A stretch of 17,402 nucleotides of DNA from contig JAEWIL010000117.1 of the NCBI GenBank assembly GCA_023387085.1, positions 1 to 17,402 of the forward strand, given 5' to 3'. The notes below the pieces were generated by a model. It was not told where the DNA came from, searched no databases, and saw only the letters and a list, made by a program, of their open reading frames with translations. A program made the translations under genes and the position numbers. Below are positions 13,203 through 17,402 of this stretch, piece after piece (position 1 is the stretch's first letter; every line of letters begins with the position of its first letter). The stretch comes from Pseudomonadota bacterium (GTDB lineage Bacteria > Pseudomonadota > Alphaproteobacteria > Sphingomonadales > Sphingomonadaceae).

Positions 13203-14791
13203 ACGCGATCGAGGAACGCGATATCGTCGTGATCGGCGCAGGCTTTTCGGGCCTCTATGCGCTCCATCGCTTCCGCTCGCGCGACATCATCTGCTTCGAG
13301 GCGGGCGCCGGCGTCGGGGGTACCTGGTATTGGAACCGCTATCCCGGCGCGCGCGTCGATATCCCGAGCATGGAATATAGCTACAGCTTCGATGAGGAGC
13401 TGCAGCAGCAATGGTCCTGGCCCGAGATGTTCTCGGCGCAGCCCGACCTCGAACGCTATGTCAATCATGTCGCCGACCGGTTCGAATTGCGCGACCGGAT
13501 CAGGCTGTCGACGAGGGTCGAGCGGATGCGCTTCGACGAGCGCACAAATCGCTGGCACGTGCACACCGACAAGGGCGACCATGTCGTGTGCCGATATGTG
13601 ATCGCCGCGACGGGCGCGCTGTCGGCCCCCAATGCGCCGCCCTGGCCGGGACGCGAACTTTTCAAGGGCGAGCTCCTCCACACCACCGAATGGCCGCGCG
13701 GCGGCGTCGACCTCAAGGGCAAGCGCATCGGGCAGATCGGCACCGGATCGACCGGGATCCAGCTTGCACCGATCCTCGCCGAAGAGGCGGCGCACCTGAC
13801 AATCTTCCAGCGCACGCCCGCCTACAGCATCCCCTCGGGCAATCGCCCGATGGACCCGGACCATGAGCGCGAGTGGAAGGAGAATTACGCCGAGCGCCGC
13901 CGCTTCATGATGCAGACGACGGGTGCCTCGATGGCCCGGCCCTCCGACGTGGCCAGCACCGAGCTCGACGCCGACGCCCAGCGCGAAGCCCTCGAGGAGG
14001 CCTGGCGCTCGCAAAGCGCCTTCCAGTTGCTCCTGACCTTCAACGACATTCTCACCAGCAAGGACGCCAATGATCTCGTCAGCGCGTTCGCGCGCTCGAA
14101 GATCCGCGAAATCGTGAAGGATCCGGCGACCGCCGAACGGCTCTGCCCGACCTATCCGATCGGCGCGAAGCGGCTGTGCATCGACAATGGCTATTTCGAG
14201 ACCTTCAACCGCGACAATGTCTCACTGATCGATGTCCGCGAGGCGCCGATCATCGGCTTCACCGAGAAGGGCCTCAGAACGAGCGATGCTGAATATGAGC
14301 TCGATGTGATCGTCATGGCGACGGGCTTCGATGCGATCACCGGCGCGCTCGCGCGGATCGATATCGAAGGGCTCGGCGGGCAAACGCTCGCCGACAAATG
14401 GGCCGAAGGGCCGACGGCCTGGCTCGGCCTGATGGCCGCGGGCTTTCCCAACCTCCTCATGATTCACGGTCCGCTGACGCCCGGGGCGCAGGCGCAGATG
14501 CTGTCGACTGGCGAATGGCAGGTCGATTTCGCGGCAGACCTGCTTGAGGCGCTCGAGCGCGATGGCCTCTCGCGCATCGATACCACGACGGAAGCCGAAA
14601 CATGGTGGGCAGACGAGATCGAGGCGATGTCGCGCTACACGCTGCACCGTCTCGCGGACTCCTGGTACAACGCCGGGAATATTGCGGGCAAGAAAGGCGG
14701 GTTCATGATCTACGTCGGCGGTTTTCCCCGGTTCGCCCAGTTATGCAACGAGGCGGCCGACGATGATTTCAGGGGTTTCGTCCGGCGCTAG
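13199..14791 (+). CDS. Type I Baeyer-Villiger monooxygenase (phenylacetone/cyclohexanone-monooxygenase-like)
   Basis: A 530-aa flavin monooxygenase of usual BVMO length. The FAD motif GAGFSG is at 13-18, followed by GGTWYWNRYPGARVD (40-54). The BVMO fingerprint FKGELLHTTEWP (155-166) matches FxGxxxHxxxWP exactly, and the NADPH motif GTGSTG is at 181-186. The KR pair at 324-325 (IGAKRLCIDNGYFETFNRDNV) contains the Arg that by family knowledge stabilises the flavin peroxide. ATATGFDAITG near the C-terminus is also typical. It differs clearly from the first BVMO, having no N-terminal extension, so the two are not recent duplicates. The ATG at 13199 is the only plausible start: a TGA lies in frame at 13118-13120 with no ATG or GTG between. 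No good ribosome site precedes it; see the leader ORF. It is the last gene of the operon. Confidence 0.93.
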   Translation: MNAIEERDIVVIGAGFSGLYALHRFRSRDIICFEAGAGVGGTWYWNRYPGARVDIPSMEYSYSFDEELQQQWSWPEMFSAQPDLERYVNHVADRFELRDRIRLSTRVERMRFDERTNRWHVHTDKGDHVVCRYVIAATGALSAPNAPPWPGRELFKGELLHTTEWPRGGVDLKGKRIGQIGTGSTGIQLAPILAEEAAHLTIFQRTPAYSIPSGNRPMDPDHEREWKENYAERRRFMMQTTGASMARPSDVASTELDADAQREALEEAWRSQSAFQLLLTFNDILTSKDANDLVSAFARSKIREIVKDPATAERLCPTYPIGAKRLCIDNGYFETFNRDNVSLIDVREAPIIGFTEKGLRTSDAEYELDVIVMATGFDAITGALARIDIEGLGGQTLADKWAEGPTAWLGLMAAGFPNLLMIHGPLTPGAQAQMLSTGEWQVDFAADLLEALERDGLSRIDTTTEAETWWADEIEAMSRYTLHRLADSWYNAGNIAGKKGGFMIYVGGFPRFAQLCNEAADDDFRGFVRR

Positions 14792-14910
14792 CCCTGGGCG
14801 GCTTTTGGCCCGCGGCCATCAACCGACCGGCTCCAGCGACGTCGCTTCCCGAGGGACCACGCGCTGACAAGCCGCTGAATATCGCAATCCGGAGCCGGGC
14901 GGAATCGCCA

Positions 14911-14951
14911 CGCAAAGCAAAGGCCCGCGGTTCGCAAACAAACCGCGGGCC
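14911..14951 (-). terminator. Intrinsic terminator of the small secreted-protein gene
   Basis: Perfect 11-bp stem, GGCCCGCGGTT (14922-14932) and AACCGCGGGCC (14941-14951), with an 8-base loop. Read on the minus strand, the stem is followed by TTTGCTTTG, a modest U-rich tail, 26 bases after the stop codon at 14977. On the plus strand the tail is CTGCAAAGG, so it is a weak terminator at best for the convergent BVMO operon. The remaining bases from 14792 to 14910 show no gene. Confidence 0.75.
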
Positions 14952-14976
14952 CTGCAAAGGATGATAGCGACGTGCC

Positions 14977-15318
14977 TTACTTCGGCAGTTTCGCGAAATC
15001 GGCGTCGATTGCGGCGAGCACTTCATCGGTGATCTCGGGCGCATAGGCCTGGATCGCCTTCAGCGTCATCGCGCGCGCCATGTCGACCTGGTCATTGGTG
15101 GTCATGCCGGGGATATGCTTTTCGACGATCGCCTTCGCTGCGGGATCGTCGAGCAGCGTGCCGATTTCGGTCTCATCGGTGCTATATTTGGCGGCGGGGG
15201 CGGCGGCGGCCGACTTTTCAGCGGGCGCCGGCGCCTTTGCCGGTTCAGCGGCGCCAGCCGGCGCGGTCAGCGCGAACGCTGCGGCGGCGAGAACCGCGAA
15301 TTTGGTAGGATAACGCAT
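14977..15318 (-). CDS. Small secreted Ala/Pro-rich protein, function unknown
   Basis: A 113-aa exported protein. The signal peptide is residues 1 to about 23 (MRYPTKFAVLAAAAFALTAPAGA), followed by a low-complexity Ala/Pro/Lys linker (about 24-44) and a compact helical domain (about 48-113) with IGTLLDDPAAKAIVEKHIPGM and MARAMTLKAIQAYAPEITDEVLAAI. From memory, stretches of the form DPAAKA...KH.PG...MTLK.IQ.Y.P occur in other sphingomonad secreted proteins, alone or attached to enzymes; I cannot name a function. The ATG has a GGAGAGGA site. It follows TetR3 by 75 bases, with its own likely promoter, and ends before a clear terminator, so it is probably monocistronic. The domain could be a periplasmic helper of a neighbouring enzyme such as the GH3 glycosidase (inference). 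Confidence 0.85.
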   Translation of the reverse strand: MRYPTKFAVLAAAAFALTAPAGAAEPAKAPAPAEKSAAAAPAAKYSTDETEIGTLLDDPAAKAIVEKHIPGMTTNDQVDMARAMTLKAIQAYAPEITDEVLAAIDADFAKLPK

Positions 15319-15361
15319 TTCAGATTCCTCTCCATCGGAAGGCCAAACCTTGCCCCGACTC

Positions 15362-15390
15362 CATATCGCACGCAGTCGTTCGAATTACAA
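15362..15390 (-). promoter_or_regulatory. Likely promoter of the small secreted-protein gene
   Basis: On the minus strand, TTGTAA (15385-15390) and GATATG (15362-15367) are separated by exactly 17 bases, about 44 bases before the ATG at 15318. It lies just after the TetR3 stop codon. Confidence 0.45.
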
Positions 15391-15393
15391 GTG

Positions 15394-16029
15394 CTACCAG
15401 TCCGCGCGAGCCGCCATGACGATGTCGATGACCCGCTGCGCGAAGAGGGCCAGACCGTCGGGGGTGATATCGGCGTCCTGGATCTGACGCCCGGAAATCG
15501 ACGACACGATCAGCTCGGCAACCGCGAGCGGGTCGCGGAGCGATGTCCCCTCACGCGCCGCCGCGCGCTCGATATCGCCGCGAATGAGCTCGACGATGTA
15601 GCGATAACCGCGATCGTGCATCGAGCGGGCTATCTCCGGAAAGCGGTCGCGCACCGAGAGGACCAGGCGCTGGATGCCGACGACGTCGGGCCGATGCAGC
15701 GATGTGGCAATCGTGCGGGCATGATGGCGCAGCCGCGTCTCGATATCGTCGGTCAGCAGATAGTCCTCGCCCGACGCCTCGTCCGACCATTGCCGGACCA
15801 GATCCTCGACCATCGCGATGAACAGCGCCTCCTTGGACGGGTGGCGAGCGTAGAGCGTTCCCTTCGAGATGCGCGCAGCGGACGCCACCTGCTCCATGGC
15901 CACGGCATCGAATCCGTCGGCAAGGAACATGGAGCGGGCGGTGTCGATCACGAGGCGGTCGAGCGCCTCGGCGCGCGCGACGCTCGGGCGACCGCGCTTG
16001 GGCTGATGGCTGGAAGCAGCTTTCGTCAT
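15394..16029 (-). CDS. TetR/AcrR-family transcriptional regulator (TetR3)
   Basis: A 211-aa TetR repressor. A basic arm (HQPKRGRPSVARAE) precedes the DNA-binding domain, whose helix-turn-helix is at about 44-63 (AMEQVASAARISKGTLYARH), followed by PSKEALF. The Tyr-Ala-Arg-His at the recognition-helix end departs from the more common YYHF/YRHF. The C-terminal ligand domain has VGIQRLVLSVRDRFPEIARSMHDRGY, as in AefR-like members. The ATG at 16029 is preferred over an in-frame start 20 codons upstream, because it has an AAGGCAG site and begins directly before the basic arm. It is divergent from the GH3 gene with a 20-base palindrome between, and co-directional with the small secreted-protein gene. 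Likely targets are these neighbours. Confidence 0.92.
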   Translation of the reverse strand: MTKAASSHQPKRGRPSVARAEALDRLVIDTARSMFLADGFDAVAMEQVASAARISKGTLYARHPSKEALFIAMVEDLVRQWSDEASGEDYLLTDDIETRLRHHARTIATSLHRPDVVGIQRLVLSVRDRFPEIARSMHDRGYRYIVELIRGDIERAAAREGTSLRDPLAVAELIVSSISGRQIQDADITPDGLALFAQRVIDIVMAARADW

Positions 16030-16092
16030 GGGACTGCCTTCTTGCAGAGGCCCGGCGCGATCACAACACCCCGCCGCCCTCGCCCGCAATAA

Positions 16093-16121
16093 ATCGAACG
16101 CTAGCGAGCGATATATTGACT
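16093..16121. promoter_or_regulatory. Palindromic operator candidate and -35 element between TetR3 and GH3
   Basis: ATCGAACGCTAGCGAGCGAT (16093-16112) is a near-perfect 20-base palindrome (16 of 20 positions symmetric) centred on CGCTAGCG. It lies 64 bases upstream of the TetR3 start and 81 bases upstream of the GH3 start. TTGACT (16116-16121) follows at once on the plus strand and could be the GH3 -35 hexamer, with a weak TAGCGT 17 bases on. Size and place suit a TetR3 dimer site controlling both directions. Confidence 0.5.
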
Positions 16122-16192
16122 CAAGAGCCCGCGGCGCATAGCGTCCCCATCGAGAAAAGGCGCAGCGCCGCCACGTCGGAGAGGATAAGAAT

Positions 16193-17402
16193 TTGAAATC
16201 GAAACTCGCGAGCGCCGGTGCGCTCCTGCTCTCGCTGCCGCTCGCGGCACAGGCGCAAGATGCCCCCGATGCGGACGCGCGGGCCGAGAAGACGCTCGCC
16301 GAGATGACAGACGCCGAGAAGCGGCTGCTTCTCTACAGCCGCATGCTCGGCTTCGTGGCGATCGCCAAGCGCCCCGCCGACATCACGCTCGGCGCAGGCT
16401 ATGTCGAGGGCGTGCCGCGGCTCGGCGTCCCGCCGCTCGTCGAGACCGACGCCAGCCTCGGCGTCTCCAACCTCATGGACATGCGCAAGGGCGATGTCGC
16501 GACCGCGCTTCCGTCGGGCCTCGCACTCGCCTCGACATGGAACCCCGACATTCTTCGCGATGGCGGGCGGATGATCGGCGGCGAGGCGCGCGCCAAGGGC
16601 TTCAACGTGATGCTCGTGGGCGGCGTCAATCTGGTGCGCGATCCGCGTGCGGGCCGGAATTTCGAATATCTCGGCGAGGATCCCCTCCTCGCCGGCACGC
16701 TGGTCGGCGCCCAGATCGAGGGGGTGCAGTCGAACAACATCATAGCGACGATCAAGCATTTCGCGCTCAACGATCAGGAGACGGGACGGTCGAGCGCGTC
16801 GGTCAACATGGACGAGGCGGCGATGCGCGAGAGCGACCTGCTCGCCTTCCAGCTCGGTATCGAGATTGGAAACCCGGGTTCGGTGATGTGCGCCTACAAC
16901 CGCGTGAACAGCCAGTTCGCCTGCGAGAACCGCTTCCTCCTCACCGACGTGCTGCGCCGCGACTGGGGTTTCAAGGGCTATGTCATGTCCGACTGGGGCT
17001 CGGTGCATTCGACCGAGTCGATTCTCGCCGGTCTCGACCAGCAGTCGGGCGAGCAGCTCGACAAGAAGCGCTATTTCACCACCGAGCTCGACAAGGCGGT
17101 CGAAGAGGGCCGGATCGGACAGCCGGTCATCGACACGGCCGTGCGCCGGATCCTGCGCACCATCTACGCGCACCGTCTCGATACCGATCCCAACGCCGGC
17201 AAGCGTGCCATCGATTATGATGCGAACGGCAGGATCGCCGAGCGCGCCGCCGACGAAGGCATCGTCCTGCTGCGCAACGAGGGCGGCCTGCTGCCGCTCA
17301 CGCGATCGGCAAAGACGATCCTGGTCGTCGGCGGCCATGGCGATCTCGGGGTCCTGTCGGGCGGCGGATCGAGCCAGGTCGGCCCGGTCGGCGGCTTCCG
17401 GA
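16193..17402 (+). CDS. Exported GH3-family beta-glycosidase, 3' part beyond the window
   Basis: The first 403 codons of a glycoside hydrolase family 3 enzyme that releases terminal beta-linked sugars (glucose or xylose by family) in the periplasm or outside. The start is TTG at 16193, seven bases after GGAGAGGA (16178-16185). No ATG or GTG lies in frame before it back to a TAG at 16139-16141, and starting at a later ATG would lose the signal peptide (about 1-21, LLLSLPLAAQA before QD). The N-terminal barrel domain shows VPPLVETDASLG, Lys188-His189 in IKHFALNDQETGR, and the nucleophile Asp267 in GYVMSDWGSVHS. The linker to the second domain begins at GIVLLRNEGGLLPL, and the window ends in its early part. 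Divergent from TetR3, its likely regulator. Exact sugar specificity is open. Confidence 0.9.
   Translation, partial: MKSKLASAGALLLSLPLAAQAQDAPDADARAEKTLAEMTDAEKRLLLYSRMLGFVAIAKRPADITLGAGYVEGVPRLGVPPLVETDASLGVSNLMDMRKGDVATALPSGLALASTWNPDILRDGGRMIGGEARAKGFNVMLVGGVNLVRDPRAGRNFEYLGEDPLLAGTLVGAQIEGVQSNNIIATIKHFALNDQETGRSSASVNMDEAAMRESDLLAFQLGIEIGNPGSVMCAYNRVNSQFACENRFLLTDVLRRDWGFKGYVMSDWGSVHSTESILAGLDQQSGEQLDKKRYFTTELDKAVEEGRIGQPVIDTAVRRILRTIYAHRLDTDPNAGKRAIDYDANGRIAERAADEGIVLLRNEGGLLPLTRSAKTILVVGGHGDLGVLSGGGSSQVGPVGGFR

Noticed and set aside
9602..14791. Oxygenase genes as part of a polyketide or other biosynthetic cluster
   Set aside because: No synthase, carrier protein or tailoring transferase is in the window; the receptor, pump and TetR setting fits catabolism or detoxification better.
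14922..14951. The strong stem as a two-way terminator that also ends the BVMO operon
   Set aside because: On the plus strand the stem is followed by CTGCAAAGG, without a U-tract, so only the minus-strand call is supported.
16121..17338. Minus-strand ORF (405 codons) opposite the GH3 gene
   Set aside because: The plus-strand frame from the TTG has a signal peptide and the GH3 catalytic Asp and Lys-His; the minus-strand product has no recognisable feature.

Overview
The window looks like chromosomal DNA of a sphingomonad (Alphaproteobacteria, Sphingomonadales; Sphingopyxis, Sphingobium or Novosphingobium type). The basis is very high GC with strong G/C third-position bias, a TonB-dependent receptor whose mature N-terminus carries the DIIVTAQKR-type segment common in that group, and NodT-type efflux and TetR/AcrR genes of matching style. 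The genus is an inference. No rRNA, tRNA, CRISPR array, insertion sequence or phage gene was seen.

Layout. (1) 59-3161, minus strand: a TetR regulator followed by a TonB-dependent outer-membrane receptor. (2) 3389-3619, plus strand: a small one-helix membrane protein divergent from that TetR, followed by about 330 bases without a gene. (3) 3946-8594, minus strand: a compact efflux operon in the order outer-membrane factor, membrane-fusion protein, ABC ATPase, ABC permease, with junctions that touch or overlap. A second TetR gene (8874-9500) lies upstream of it. (4) 9602-14791, plus strand: a likely four-gene catabolic operon divergent from the second TetR. It holds a long Baeyer-Villiger monooxygenase (BVMO) of 4-hydroxyacetophenone-monooxygenase build, a VOC-fold protein, a PhyH-type Fe(II)/2-oxoglutarate dioxygenase and a second, shorter BVMO. 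A hairpin-bearing leader ORF precedes the second BVMO. (5) 14977-16029, minus strand: a third TetR followed by a small secreted protein that ends at a clear intrinsic terminator. (6) 16193 to the window edge, plus strand: the start of an exported GH3 glycosidase that begins with TTG.

Each of the three TetR genes lies between a divergent plus-strand gene and a co-directional minus-strand gene, and each has an inverted repeat just upstream of its start. A nearly identical 20-base element (18/20) lies in front of both the TonB receptor and the efflux operon, 6 kb apart. This suggests that one regulator controls uptake and export together.

Working model (inference): a hydrophobic, perhaps glycosylated ketone is taken up through the receptor, the two BVMOs insert oxygen next to carbonyls, the PhyH enzyme hydroxylates, and the tripartite pump exports toxic substrate or intermediates. 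No ester hydrolase, which a BVMO pathway would normally need, is visible in the window, and the substrate cannot be read from the sequence.
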